Part shown: positions 9,253 through 21,753 of the stretch, one piece after another
Position numbering within the stretch: the first letter of the stretch is position 1
Layout of the letters: each line of letters starts with the position of its first letter
Source: Acanthosepion pharaonis
Lineage: Eukaryota; Mollusca; Cephalopoda; Sepiida; Sepiidae
DNA length: 64,000 nucleotides
Direction of reading: 5' to 3'
NCBI GenBank assembly: GCA_903632075.3
Contig: CAHIKZ030005576.1
Span: forward strand, 869,001-933,000
The notes under the pieces: model-generated
What the model was told of the DNA's origin: nothing
Database searches by the model: none
The model's input: only the letters and a program-made list of their open reading frames with translations
Position numbers and translations under genes: made by a program

Positions 9253-12200
9253 GTAAGAGAGAAACAAGAAGGAAAATGCTTTTCATTGATTTAGATTTAT
9301 TTTGTAAAGAATAAATAATAAATATTTCACTATTGTTTTTTGAGCCATCTCCATAATTCATGCATAAATTGGCAGTACTAAAAACTGTACAAATTGTTTT
9401 TGTTTGCTACCAACAACAGTGTTTTGGTGGCAATGTTAAATGAATGTTTACATAAGTTATTGTAATTTACAGTTATATTCACTTATAGAATTTTATTAAT
9501 CGCGACTTGAAAATGAATCGTATTGCCAATACGCCTTATTTGGAACTTTTGACAGCATCATATAGTCTTTTTCGCGATCTTGCAAAAACAAACAAAATTT
9601 CATTGAGTAGAAAATAAATTTAAGAATCATTTTCTTTTTTACAACCATTTTAATATTATTCTATATTAAAAAAATAATATTTGAAAAACTCATCCTTCCT
9701 TAATTAAAAGAAGATATTTATCGCAAAACGTACTGTATACAAGAAGACTCTCTCTGTCCGACCGATATTTAAAGTCGTTTTCCGGTTTTATTTTAAAAAG
9801 TCATGAGAGGATTTTTAGGTTTTACGGTTTCGTAAAACAGTTTTGTTAAGTGTAAAACTTTTAAATTAGTCTTTATTTTCACTAAACGTAAAACAGCTCT
9901 AGTTTATTAAATAATATTCAAGTGGTACCATTGCTTTTTTTTTTTTTAGTTTTAAATAACAATTAAAATAAAAACAATGGTACCACATTGACTTGGGAGT
10001 TTTCCTCTGCATATTGCGTAAACAGATGAGATGTACAATTGTCAGTTAAAAGATTTTAAGATGAAATTCTGTGCTGTCTGATTTTTTTCCTAAATGAAAA
10101 AAGTTAATGTATAAGATATTAAAAATTTTGTCACTTTATGTGCAAGACTGATCGCTAGAATGAGGAGATGAAGCATTGTGTATTTTTCTTGCTATATTTT
10201 TTTTTTTTTTTGTAATTGTTACTTTTCCATTTTTATCGATCAGGTTTGTAAAACAGCAAAAAACGAAGCTGGCAGAATGTAGATAACAAACAAGTAAAAA
10301 TCTAACTAACTAGTTACTAGTTACACTAGTAACTTCGACAACTGATACTGATGTTAACTAGTAACTTCAAAAAAGCCTACTTCGGTGCTAATAGTACGAC
10401 TATTGCTGTTAGTAAAGTCACTAAAGTGTTACTAGTGTTTTAACTGAATACGACTTAAGTTTTATTTTACTTACGTTCATTGGTATGAACATTTTTAACA
10501 GTTGTCATTGTGTAAAAATGAATGTGTTATTTACATTTTAATAATTGTGTGTATACTATCAAGTGAAGAGAGAAAAAAAGTGATTTATAAAATAGCCCAC
10601 TTGGCATTTTTAAACAGATTCATATTTTTGCCACGTGCGTTTAGTACTTTTGGGGGGTAACAAAATATTCATTTTTTTTTTTTTTTTTTTTTAATTTATC
10701 CTGAATTATCTTTTAAAAAAACCTCCTCCATACAAGACCAAATCCACTTTGTTTTTGGTTCAAGTTAAAATTCGAACAAGCACAGAAACGTTGAAAAATC
10801 AATCCTTTTTGCCCCCGCACAAGAATGAATGGAATTGGTACTTTAATCTAAGTGTTTGTAGAATAAATGAAATGATTTTTTTTTTTACAGAAGAAAAGAA
10901 ATTGTTACATTTTTATTTTGCAAATCGATAATTAAAACTTTTTATTGGTTAATGCAAGAAAAAAAAGTATTTCGCAGAAATAGATCTTGAAAATTGTTCA
11001 CATTCAGAAAGAACGACTCCCTTCAAATTGTCTCAAGAAGCAAGCAATGTTTTTTTTTCTTTTTTTTTCAATCGATCCCACAAAGCATAAAAAAACATTT
11101 ACTTGGAAACTGTTACATTGAGAAAACTCTAAAAATTCGCCACCTTTTATAATAGAAAAAAAATTAATGTCATTTTGAGTACGTAAACAAAAATATATGA
11201 CTATAACAAACCGTAACGCCTAACTTTGTTTTTGGGACACTATGAAAAAGAAAAAAAAATATTTTTGTATTTGTCTTTTTTATGAATTCCTTACATATAA
11301 ACATGAAGTGTGGAAAAAAAAAAAAAAAAATAAATATCCGACACAGTTTCCAAAGCTGCAATATAAACAATAAACATTCATTGTTTTTGGAGCAACATGC
11401 TTGATCGTCCGTTGTCAGTTTCGTTTGACTTATGGAAAATATTTTAGTTTAAAGAAAAGAAGAGTAATAAAGACTAAATGAAGAGTACATCTTGAAACAA
11501 AGAAAATTTTACTCATGAAATAATCTTTGTTCACTTTTTGTTTTATGTTTTTTGATGAATAAGAAAAAGCAACGATTTGTTTTTACTAGTGGTGCCTAAA
11601 AAAATATGTGCAAGTGTTTCCTGTTTCCAGAAACAAAGAATGTGATGATAAGGTTAAAAAAATGAATTGCAAAATATTTATTTATTACACAATATATTTT
11701 ATGCATATAAAAAGAAAGAAAATGTATATATTTGTTTTGCTTGGAAATTTAAATAAACCAGAGGGTCTCATCACTATTTTAGGAGTTTTGGGTTTGGGCA
11801 TTTCATTTTTAAGTTGTTTTAACGATTTTTTTCAAACTTTTGAACAAAATGAAAAGAATGGTCATGTAATAATTATGAAGAAAGTAAACTCAACACTTTT
11901 TTTTTTATATGTACACAAATTCCGTTTTTAAAGTCTAGAAATACTTTTTTATTGTTCAGTCTTTGATTTAATTTTTTTAAAAATAACTTTTTAACATTGT
12001 TGCTAAAAAATCAGCTGACTGCTTGCGTACGTTGCTAGTTTTTGTATAGTGTTTAAAAGTTAGTTCATATATATATATAATCAGTCTGGGAGAAATTTCA
12101 GTTATATTACAATTACTTACTACAAATTTGAAATTTAGAAGTTTAACTTCTCTGAAGTGAATTGTAACAAAAATTTAGACCTAATGAAACACATATTGCA

Positions 12201-14080
12201 TATTGATCTTTTTATTTCACTAGTATTTTTTTTTTTTTTAATTTAAAAACTTTTTTATTTTATTTTTATTTTGATAGGTCACTGAAGAAATTGTTGTAGT
12301 AATTATTGATTATTTTATTTATTTTTAAAACGGTTCACACCCATCTCGTAATCTGGGATTCACGGATTATGTGTTTTTCGCATCGATTCTCTTTTTCACT
12401 TAAATCATTTTTTTTATTCTGTCTTCGTTTTTAATTATTTTGATGGGTGTTGGTATCATTATCAGGAAATTAAATTTACATCTGTCAGAAAAAAAAAAAA
12501 ACAAACATTTTCTGCAGTTGTTGCATTTTTAATTTATTATTTGTAAAAAAAAAGAAAAAAAAGTTACCCATTTGTTTTCGAAATTAATATCAGCCTTTAT
12601 GGAGGCACCTTATTTTTGTTTCTTTAACCAAAAAGATCAAACTAAATCTTAAAAAAAAAAAATCGTATACAAAATTTAAGTCTTAAAGTGAAAATTAAGA
12701 AGAATCAATAATGTTGTATTGGTATTGGAAAATTTCTCTTTAAAATTTGTTGAAGAAAACTATATTTATAAAAAAGTTTATTTTTCTCGTAATTGAAGTT
12801 TTAAAACAGGTAACATTTTGTTTACAATCTAATTTGAAATAAAATAAACAGTAAACACTTAAATATTTTCACAAACCTTATTAATTTTTGCCTTTAGTTT
12901 AATTTTAATGATTATCTCTGTGAGATTGGCGTTACACATTCTTCTTAAAAATGTACAAAACGTCATCATATGTACCAGACTTAGACCTAGAGTAAAAAAG
13001 AAAAAAGAACACTGAGTAGGAGAGAGAGAAAAGGACAGTGTCTGGTACCATATTGATATTCATGATGATTATTATTATTAAATAATTCTACAAATTTTTT
13101 ATTTGTATTATTTTTTTTATTTTCAATCCTACAATGTCGGTTATGTTTTTGTGTCGCAACGTTCTTGTTCTGTCGTGTCGTATGACGTTTTTATTTTGTC
13201 ACATGTGCATCGTAGATTTTACCTGGTTATCTTACATGCGACATAAATTTCACAATAAAAATGTTTGCTAAAATAAAAACAGGTGATTAAAAAGGGAGAT
13301 CCAACTTGAATAAAGCACTATTTCTCGAGTTGAAACTGGTGTAAAAACACCTGACCCGATGAGCCTTCCTTGCTCTCTTTCATTGTTGTCTTTCTCTGTC
13401 GTCTTATCTATTAGTAGAATTCGTGCAATATTTTTGTCGGCATTTCATAAAGTCAAATCTTTAATTGGCCGATTCGTAACTACAGGGTAAATTTTCCAAA
13501 ATATGTTACTAATTTTAGTTGTCTACTAATCTCATAAAAATTCTAAATCATATTTTAAACTTAGCATTATCTCCCTTATCAATTAATATAGCAAAATAAG
13601 AAAAAAAAAATGCATATGCGTTAGGTAGAAATTTTAGTTTCTTATGTCCGACAAAGACACACATTTTTAACATTCTTTTATATCTTTGTTTATGGGTTTG
13701 GTTAAATTTGTGTGTAGGAATTGAATAAAATATTCAATTTCTATTTTACACCGTCTGCACACATATGTATGTTCTTTTAAAAAAAAATGCTTCTACACAC
13801 AGTGGATGTGAGTGTGTGTGTTTGTAATTAAGTCTGATAACAAAATTTTTAAAATAATCCAAATTTGTACTTAATAAATTAACTGACTCATGCAGAATTT
13901 CATCAATACAAAAAAGAGCTTCAGTTAGGAAATAAATACTGATAAAATTTTTCTTGTTAATGTTTTTAACTAGTTGCATTTTTGAGCCTACAAATCAGAG
14001 ATAAATTTAAAATTATTTATTTTAAAATAAAAATGTTAATTTTTAAATTAAATTTTGTTTACTTTTTTTAGGTCTTTCAC

Positions 14081-14116
<36 letters not shown>

Positions 14117-14740
14117 CACTTTTTTAAAACAAGAACAATGAAAATGCTTAAGGATGACTATTGAATAAGAAGCAAATTAATTTAGTTGGGTTGCCATAAA
14201 AATATCATCTTGTTTCTTAAATTATTTATCTTGAAAAATTAGATCACTTTGTTTTTAGTTTAATTTTTAACTTTAAACTTATCAATGGACAAAACTACAT
14301 TTGGAAACTAATTTGTTGCACTGTAAAAAGGCACAAGTGACAAAATACACTATGAAACAACTTTTTGTGTTTGCCAAGGTAGTTTCAAATTTTAACAATT
14401 CTAATTTCCTTTCAGTTGGCCTTGTGCCATACTAAACTAGGCTTCCTTAGGAAGTATTACAAAATTCCGGTTCCTTAGGTAAAAGTTTGTTATAAAATAA
14501 ATTGAGAATAGGTCTACCGATTATGAGAAAAGAATCAAAATTCGTTGCTAGTTGCAGGTTGACTTTTTTTTTTTTTTTAAATTTAAAAAGAGAATCGAAT
14601 AAAAAGAGAATGGTTACATAATTTGACACCCACAGCACAGGGCATATTGAAAGCAGTATAGATTCAGCAGAGAAATACTTAACCTATCTGATAAGCTTAT
14701 GTAAATTAAATTAGCAGGAAAGAATAGTATTAAAAAAAAA
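9253..14740. other. AT-rich, mostly single-copy start of the intron; no gene seen
   Basis: No transposon coding remnant is visible. Contents are poly-A/poly-T runs (10674-10693; 36 T at 14081-14116) and short inverted repeats: GTGGTACCATTG 9923-9934 against its complement near 9975-9986, a cluster of ACTAGTAAC palindromes at 10305-10435, and GTACCAGAC 12972-12980 against 13040-13048. An E-box-like CACGTG lies near 10632. Open frames here are low-complexity. Confidence 0.5.
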
Positions 14741-14828
14741 AAAAAACGAACGTCGGTAAGACCTAAAAGATAGAAAGTTGTGGAGAGCCACGATCGCTCA
14801 CGTCCTGAAAGGACACAGTACCTAGAAG
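14740..14828 (+). mobile_element. 3' end of the same LINE family (fragment)
   Basis: RKLWRATIAHVLKGHST is encoded near 14770-14820, matching the last residues of the family seen on the minus strand at 51892-52500. Nothing of the element is seen further upstream. Confidence 0.6.
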
Positions 14829-15515
14829 AGTAGTGAGTCTTTAATTAAAAAAACAAAACAAAGGCAACTGGAAATTTTCGCACATGCTAGCTTAAGCTTA
14901 ATATTTCAAATCAAAACAAAATAGATATCAAACAAGCAATCAATACTTTTACTGTTGCTCTCTTCCTCTTGTCTTTAAATTCACTCAGAAAAAGTTTTCT
15001 TTATTTGTAAAGCAACATTGCAAACCATTGTCAGTTGAATGAATACATGAGGGTTCATTTTTCTTTCATTTTATTTGCAATTGAATTTTCATTTCTATGG
15101 TTTATGAAGAGAATCTGAGACCATGATTAATTATCATATCCAGAGACACTATGCATTTTTTCAGTCACTACCCAAGTGACTGATATTAATTTCTGATGTG
15201 ATGACCCTCTTCAACAAAAACATCACTAATGTGTCTTTACTCTTTATCAAACAGTATCAGACTAAAAACAGGATACGCAGCTTTTTTTTTTTCTTGAACT
15301 GATTATTCATAAAATACAATGTTTACTACAGTTGGGGACAGAAAATACGATTGGTTTGTTTTAGCAGCCTCAATGGCAATGCGTTGTTATTTAATGCCGA
15401 CGAGATTTTTATTGCTGGTAATATTTTTTTTTTCAAAAATATATTTCTGGTAATAATTTGTTTACAAAGTATTTCTGGTTTTTAAGACCTATTTTTATAC
15501 ATTCATAGTGTTTTG

Positions 15516-15684
15516 ACCCCAGTCTGGGGTTAACTATCTATTTACCCATAGCTGGGACGCTAACAGGTACTACCACCCCGGATCAGGGTGCACTTAAGAG
15601 CTGGTTCGACGCTCCACAAAACCTCCTGATCAGAGTCCTTACTGTTGGACGTAGTTTATCGTCATACGCAGGGCTGGCACAGAA
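15516..15684 (+). repeat. Dispersed repeat E, CpG-rich copy
   Basis: CAGTCTGGGGTTAACTATC, CGCTAACAGGTACTACCACC, GATCAGGGTGCACTTAAGAG, CTCCTGATCAGAGTCCTTAC. A second copy is at 47940-48110 on the minus strand. Much GC-richer than its surroundings and it keeps several CpGs. Confidence 0.55.
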
Positions 15685-15888
15685 AATATAACCAATCAAA
15701 TAATAAAAAATTAGCCTTTTTTGTTAAAATCTTTATAATTTATGACTTGGAAAATTTTAAAATGTTTTTGATTTTCTTAGTCATTTCACAAATATAAATT
15801 GTATGCATTGAACTAATTCTCTTTTACACAAATATAATTTGGGATCAAATTTTGAAAAACTGAAATAAAATTCTTTTCTTTTATCTCT

Positions 15889-15914
15889 TCTATCTCTCTC
15901 TCTCTCTCTATATA

Positions 15915-16003
<89 letters not shown>
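15889..16003. repeat. (TC)n(TA)n compound microsatellite
   Basis: Short TC blocks and then about 40 TA units. The resulting YIYI-type open frame is not a gene. Confidence 0.9.
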
Positions 16004-16006
<3 letters not shown>

Positions 16007-16427
16007 TCCTGAAAAGAATTACTACTTTCCCAAGCCAACATACACAACCACAAATATGTTGAAAAATCAAAAGAAAACTGTTAAATCCATCAACACATTC
16101 TTTTGAAGATGTACCACACGTACATCCATCTCCTACTATAACAATCTAATCACAACCTAAACAATTTTCATTTAAAAAAGGGAAAAAATCTTGAATATTA
16201 CCTGTTCACTTTACTTTTTGCCAGACTTTAAATTATGACACTTTGTCCTCCACATGCTTTGACTGACCTTTCAACTACCTGATGAACATTTATGAACGTT
16301 CTCAAATTTAAAAGCCTTGATAAACCAATAACATCCCCTGCTTTTGTATATAAGCACATGCTACAAAATAAATGAATAATTTATTCATTTTGTCTCCTCT
16401 ACACATACACACTGTCTGAGAATATTA

Positions 16428-16433
<6 letters not shown>

Positions 16434-16485
<52 letters not shown>
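16434..16485. repeat. (TA)n microsatellite
   Basis: About 26 units directly abutting the foldback 16486-16646. Confidence 0.9.
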
Positions 16486-16490
<5 letters not shown>

Positions 16491-16646
16491 AAATTAATAA
16501 AAATTCAATTTACTTATCTCTTGACTGACTTCAAAACTTCAGAGGGTTCAATAAATTTATCATCTTCTGATCCAGATGAGCAGTGTTCTGTAAAACTTTG
16601 AAATCAGTTGAGAGATAAGTCAATTGAATTTTTATTAATTTATTGA
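16486..16646. repeat. Foldback element directly following a (TA)n array
   Basis: Arms 16486-16539 and 16593-16646: TCAATAAATTAATAAAAATT, CAATTTACTTATCTCTTGAC and TTCAAAACTT pair with their complements with few mismatches. It starts exactly where the (TA)n array 16434-16485 stops. Confidence 0.75.
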
Positions 16647-16784
16647 CTATTATCAACCTAGTTCTCTACTGAGCACTTTCTTGACAAAAGTTTTACTCAC
16701 GTTAAATGCTAGTAACTTTTACATATTTTAATATGTCATGAATTTCTGTTATTATTGATTATATATGTATGTATATGCATGGTA

Positions 16785-16925
16785 ACCTTCTAAGTGTAGC
16801 TTAGATGTGGCACAAGGCCGAAAGTATGGGGTACCTAGTGAGGATCAAACTCACTCTTCAGTCATAATTGACCTAGTGAGACAAGCTTGCTAGCCATTAC
16901 ACCACCATTACACCATGCATGTATG
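16785..16925 (-). mobile_element. tRNA-derived SINE, family B, minus strand
   Basis: Minus strand: GCATGGTGTAATGGTGG and GTGTAATGGCTAGCAAGC (A-box-like), GAGTTTGATCCTCACTAG (B-box GTTTGATCC), then GGTACCCCATACTTTCGGCC and TTGTGCCACATCTAAGC. The body differs from family A. Confidence 0.6.
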
Positions 16926-16974
16926 TATTATGTGAGAGAGAGAGAGATCATTAGTTATTAGTCAAATTCTGGGC

Positions 16975-17045
16975 GTTAGATGGTCTGAAGATTGCTTGGA
17001 GCATGAAACTGACAATCATCATGCAGTGTTGATTCCTATGTTCAC
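16975..17045 (+). repeat. Solo GCATGAAAC-family sequence
   Basis: GGTCTGAAGATTGCTTGGAG then CATGAAACTGACAATCATCA and AGTGTTGATTCCTATG. Nearly the same text is at 32781-32846 (+) and 37980-38032 (-). Confidence 0.6.
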
Positions 17046-17574
17046 ATTATATATCGTCATCATAGCTGCTTTTTTTTTTTTTTTTTTGTTGAGGCAGGAC
17101 TGGGATTAATCTTGCATAAAGCAAGGGACTGGAAAGAGGATCTCAGTTTACCTCTCCACATATGACTGTCACTAGCATCAACTAATTCTAGGCCCAATTA
17201 TCTCCTGAAGTTCTGAAAAACATCCTTCTAACACATTTCAGTAATATTAACAGTTAATCAGTAACGTTGAAAAAAGCAAAAAACAATTATTTTAAAAGAA
17301 AAATTTACATTAACAAAAATCATCAGTGAAACATGTCAAAATAGAAATTTTTCAAGTAGTTTTATATATTTAGCCTTCTGTTGGGTTCTCATCCAACCTT
17401 ACTTTATAAGGGCATCAAAATATGCGATAAACTACCATAGATTGAATCAGTGAAGAAATGAGGTCTTGAGAATGAAGCAAAAGATATAATAGTGTCATGG
17501 GAATATTATGACATTATAGGAGCAACACAAGGAGGTCAAAAGTAATTGGATTTAAGCCCTTCTCAATCATGATC

Positions 17575-18260
17575 TAATGGGAATGCAGAATTGCTGCTAG
17601 AGAAGGCAAAAAGAAGTGAAGTTCACCTGATCAATAGTCAAATGGGAAGAGAATGGCATTCAATGGCAATTAAGTTGGGAAGAAATCTGGAAATAGAACA
17701 CATTATGGATAAGTTTCCTGCTTTGAGCTACCTAACATACTTCCTGTACTAACCAATGAGGATAAATGCAGGCATGGAAAGATTTGTATGTTAAAGCATA
17801 CCCTCTCAAATAGTTCACTAGCATTAGACAAGTACCACTGGAGGCATAATGAAGTAATCAAAATCATCTATAGTGTTACCAAAGAGCAGAGGAATCAAAT
17901 AAACAGTAGCAAGAACTACAGAATTAACTAAGTGTATGCTTTGTCACATTTGTTTTTCCAGATCAGCTTTTTAAAACAGAAGGCACGAGTTGGGAATGAC
18001 AAGATCTGGAATGGGTAATGGGAGATAACAGTAGATCTGCCTGGCTTCCAAAAGTTCTTTCCAATACCAATCAGCCAAATTTGGTAACCTAGTGTGCTGA
18101 GAAGAAGGTTGTTCATCTAGTTGAACTTATAGGACATTACAACTCAGATGTGCGGTACAAAAATTTGGCTAAACATTTCCCTGTTGAGGAAATTGAAGAG
18201 AATACATAGGTGTGTAACTATAGAGGTGGCTAGTAAATGCAAACCTAAAGAATATCCAAG
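17575..18260 (+). pseudogene. Decayed retroelement-type open frame (unclassified)
   Basis: A coding-like stretch in drifting frame: LLLEKAKRSEVHLINSQMGR with EWHSMAIKLGRNLEIEHIMD (17585-17720), KHTLSNSSLALDKYHWRHNE followed by VIKIIYSVTKEQRN (17790-17895), then WEITVDLPG (18020-18045) and KKVVHLVELIGHYNSD (18103-18150). The W(R/H)H..V, W...VDL and VELT spacing resembles the C-terminal nuclease-like domain carried by some molluscan retroelement polyproteins. That family link is inference. Composition is richer in GC and less simple than the flanks. Not a host gene as far as I can see. Confidence 0.4.
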
Positions 18261-18499
18261 CAGTAACTGAGAAGGTGAGCCATTGGATCAGATTCAAAAG
18301 AAATGGTGAACCTTGGTTGGAGGAAATGATCCTCAAAATAATGAGACATAATTGACAGTTAGTAAGCCAGTTGAACCAGATGGTAGGGTTTCACATCAGT
18401 GAGATGTTGGGAGGTCTACAGTAAACCCTGTTGAGAGGCAGGCTCCAAAATGAATCACATTCTCTAATAATGACCTTAAGAACTTCCTGGTATTTGGTA

Positions 18500-19950
18500 T
18501 ACAGAACATTTGATTGGCAACATTTGTGATTTTAAGCTGGTCTTAAATTCCTTTCTATTATCATATTAAATCAATTCCTTCATCCTCTAGGCTATTGGCA
18601 TGATTTGGTTTGTGAATTTCCTGCCATACTTGATCTGGGTAGTACAGACTCAGCCTCAGTAGAAACATGATTATCAATAATGGTACAGTCCTTTAAAAAA
18701 AAAAGAAGAAAAGAAATGAACAAGACAGTGGAATGAAGAGAATCTTAACCCTTAATTCCACATTAAAAAAAGGGTTCTGTTTGAAATAATTGAAGTGTAT
18801 CCTGATCAACAGACACTCGAAGAACTCCTGAAGGGCACAATGGCCAGAACTCTGGGATAATAATAATAACAAAGAAAATGATGTCACTTGTTTAGGCTGT
18901 GAACTTCTTAGTGCTTTGTTATAATACTTTCAGCCTGAGGGCAATCATTAAATGTAACATAATTAATTTTTATTATTTTGTGGAGAATTGGCCAGGGTTA
19001 AGTGTAACTGACAAAATTCTCAACAAACAAAATTGACAAAGTTCTCAAATAATAAGAAAAGGAAGAAAAAGAAATAATATAAAGATATAATATTATTATA
19101 TAATATTTTTACTTGCCTGTATAAAAATGAAGCTAATGGAGGTGTTTTTATTTATTTTTTATCCATACACTTTGTGATTCAATAACAAAATGAAACAATA
19201 TCAATAAAAGAATTTCTATATTGTTTCAGGTGTTGATAAGCTTTTTGCTTGCAATGTCTATCCAATGACATATCTCACATTTTTATCTCTAATTCTCTTA
19301 CAATGTTAACAAGTTTGTCTTTGAGAAGTGGGGATGTCATGTTTTAATTTTCCCAGGAATAGTTTTATCCTGTGAAATTAACTTCTTTCATGTTTTAGAA
19401 GGTCAAGTTGAGTGACCTTTTCTACTGATTTATCAATGTCAGAGAGTCTGTGTTTTTCAAAAGTGTGAAGGAAAGTACTTACATATGAGTATACTTCAGG
19501 ATGTCTGTCATAGTATAATAATAAATTAGTCTTATAGGTCATAAGTAGTGTATTTTATTTATACTGGATATATCACTATTGTGGTCCTGTGTCGGACTAA
19601 ATATTGTAATGTAAGTAAAGATTCTTGAATATATTTGAATATGATATATCAGTAGATATTTTGGCTCACTTTAATATCCTCTCTCTAGACTTAGTTGGGA
19701 GAATGTTTAAAATCACTATATATTAGAAGTTATGACTCATGACATGATCTAAGTCATCATTCTTCCTCTGCTTGTGGGAGACCAGTTGCCCCCTATTTCT
19801 GACAACAGACTCTTAAAGTATAAGTACAGACATCACTTACTTTTTAAGGAAATTCCTGTGAGAGTTTTTGATAGATTTGGTGATCAGAACAATTGTTTGC
19901 ATCATTTTTTAAAATTGAATTTTAAAGACAATACTTAGATTAGTTCAACC
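18500..19950. other. No gene seen
   Basis: AT-rich intron sequence, a short A-rich LINE-tail-like piece near 18690-18720, no recognised element. Confidence 0.5.
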
Positions 19951-19954
19951 ACAT

Positions 19955-20575
19955 ATGTTATTTTGTTTCACTACCTTTCGCCATCTTTGAGGCAGCTTCT
20001 TGATTCCATCCTCCCGAAACTTGGGATCTTTCTGGGTGATGAACTAGTTTGTGGTTTTTATAGGTTCCTAGAGAATTGAAGTTCTTCCTATTCAGATAAT
20101 TTTGTAAGGATCAAAAAAAGTGACAATCTGAAAGGGGAAGGTCAGGTGAGTATGGTAGGCATAGTAGAGTATCCCAGACAAGCTGACCACTTTCTGCCTG
20201 ATCTGCAAAAAGACATGAGATCTGGCATTGTTCTGATGGAAGATGTCCCTCTTGTTGACCAATTCTAGATACATTTCATCAATTACTGTCTTTAATCATT
20301 GGTCTGATTGGGAACAGTACTTTTCTGAACTCAACATCCGATTTTGTGGCAGAAACTCATAATACAGTGAATACACAATGTCCTTCCAATCCCATCAGAT
20401 ACACAGCATCACTTTCTTTGGTTGCAGACTATCTTTTTGAGTGGTTAACTGTGGCTCATTTCATTTTTCCTAGAACCTTTTTTTGCTCCACATTGTTGTA
20501 AGTAATCCACTTTGCATTTCCTGTGATCATTCTTTCCAAAAATGGGCTGTTTTTGTTGTGTTTGAGCAGAGAATC
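19955..20575 (-). mobile_element. Mariner (DD34D, Hsmar1/SETMAR-like) transposase relic
   Basis: Read on the minus strand in shifting frames, the order is: a MITGNAKWI/YNN-like segment (near 20510, around the first catalytic Asp, here damaged), AKKVLGK with a W.WD segment, YLELVNKRDIFHQNNARSH (20240-20215, second Asp replaced by Asn), then LPYSPDLPLSDCHFF in another frame (third Asp), QNYLN.KNFNSL, and the C-terminal DGIKKLPQRWRKVV near 20010-19975. This is the canonical mariner order and resembles the SETMAR/Hsmar1 branch. Stops and frameshifts make it non-functional. Terminal repeats were not identified. Confidence 0.7.
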
Positions 20576-20587
20576 ACAAAATATATA

Positions 20588-21413
20588 CAGTACAGGCAAA
20601 AAGTTTGGGCCCACCCTTCATTTCTTTAACAAAACCTTAAAATGAGATTTTTATATTTTTTAAAGTAAAAGATAAAGTATCAGTAACTATAGAATATTTG
20701 TTTTTATTTTGACAAAAAATAAGTATGTAACTATAAAAACAGCATCATATTTTGTTTTTTGTCAATAAAACAACCACCTAACTTAATTACTGCTTTACAG
20801 ATTCTTGGCACTGTTTCTAACAGTTTTTAAAAAAAATAATAGATAGCAGACCTTCCCCATCATTCTTCAAGCACTGAAAAAGCTTACTTATGCTTTGGGT
20901 ATTCCCGTTGAACTCTCCTATCCAATTCATTTCAATGGAAGTGAGGTTAGGAGAACAAGGTAGTCAAGTCATAATTTCCAAAATTTTGGTCCTTTTTATT
21001 TTCACTTAAAGTAATTTTGACATAATTTAGAAGAGTGTTTTTTGGTTCATTGTCTTGTTGAAAGGGGAATTTTCCCCTTGGCCTGAATTAAATCTCTGGC
21101 CTTTTTTGGTAATCTCAAAAAGTATACTGATGGGTTAATTGCAAAACAAAATATAATGTTTCTGATACAAAATATTCATAATTTAGCAAAATGTATTGTG
21201 GACAGATGAATCCAAATTTCAACTATTTGGTAGTAAGAGGAGCCTGGAGAAAGACTGAAAACTAAAAGCAAATACACTGTAGTTACGGAAATTTTGTCTT
21301 TTACTTTAAAAGAAATACAAAAATATCTAATTATACAGTGTTTTTTATTTTTATTTATTTATTTTATTTTTTTTTAAAGAAATTCAGAGTGGCCCCCAAA
21401 CTTTTTTTCAGTA

Positions 21414-21416
<3 letters not shown>
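20588..21416 (+). mobile_element. Tc1-like element with paired ends, non-autonomous
   Basis: TA at 20586-20587, then CAGTACAGGCAAAAAGTTTG; the right end (CAAACTTTTTTTCAGTAATG, ending 21416, followed by TA) is its near complement. The outer about 45 bases match in inverse orientation. Inside, 21199-21231 encodes WTDESKFQLFG, the Tc1 transposase motif around the second catalytic Asp. The interior otherwise holds a non-coding segment (GAAGTGAGGTTAGGAGAAC, then TCATTGTCTTGTTGAAAGG) of a type seen in other Tc1 families. At 829 bases it lacks a full transposase. Confidence 0.65.

Positions 21417-21456
<40 letters not shown>
21417..21456. repeat. (TA)n microsatellite at the Tc1 right end
   Basis: About 20 units starting at the TA target site of the Tc1-like element 20588-21416. 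Confidence 0.9.
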
Positions 21457-21460
<4 letters not shown>

Positions 21461-21753
21461 ATATTTTAGTAACGTGTTAAAGAAAATAACATATTCAAAT
21501 GTCACTTTTTGAACAATGCCAAAAATGTTGGTTCCAATCCAATATTTGAAAATTCCATATTCATGTGAATAAACAAGATCTTTTACTTAGAAAATAAATT
21601 CTTTTTATTATTTTTTAATTTTTTTTTTTTTTTTTTTTTTTACACTTTCCCTAGGCTATTATGTCTTATTAATGAATGTTAAAGTAATGTTAATGGTAAA
21701 GAGATCCAATATTTTAAAACATTATTTTCACACATAAAAAAAAAAAAAGTGTA

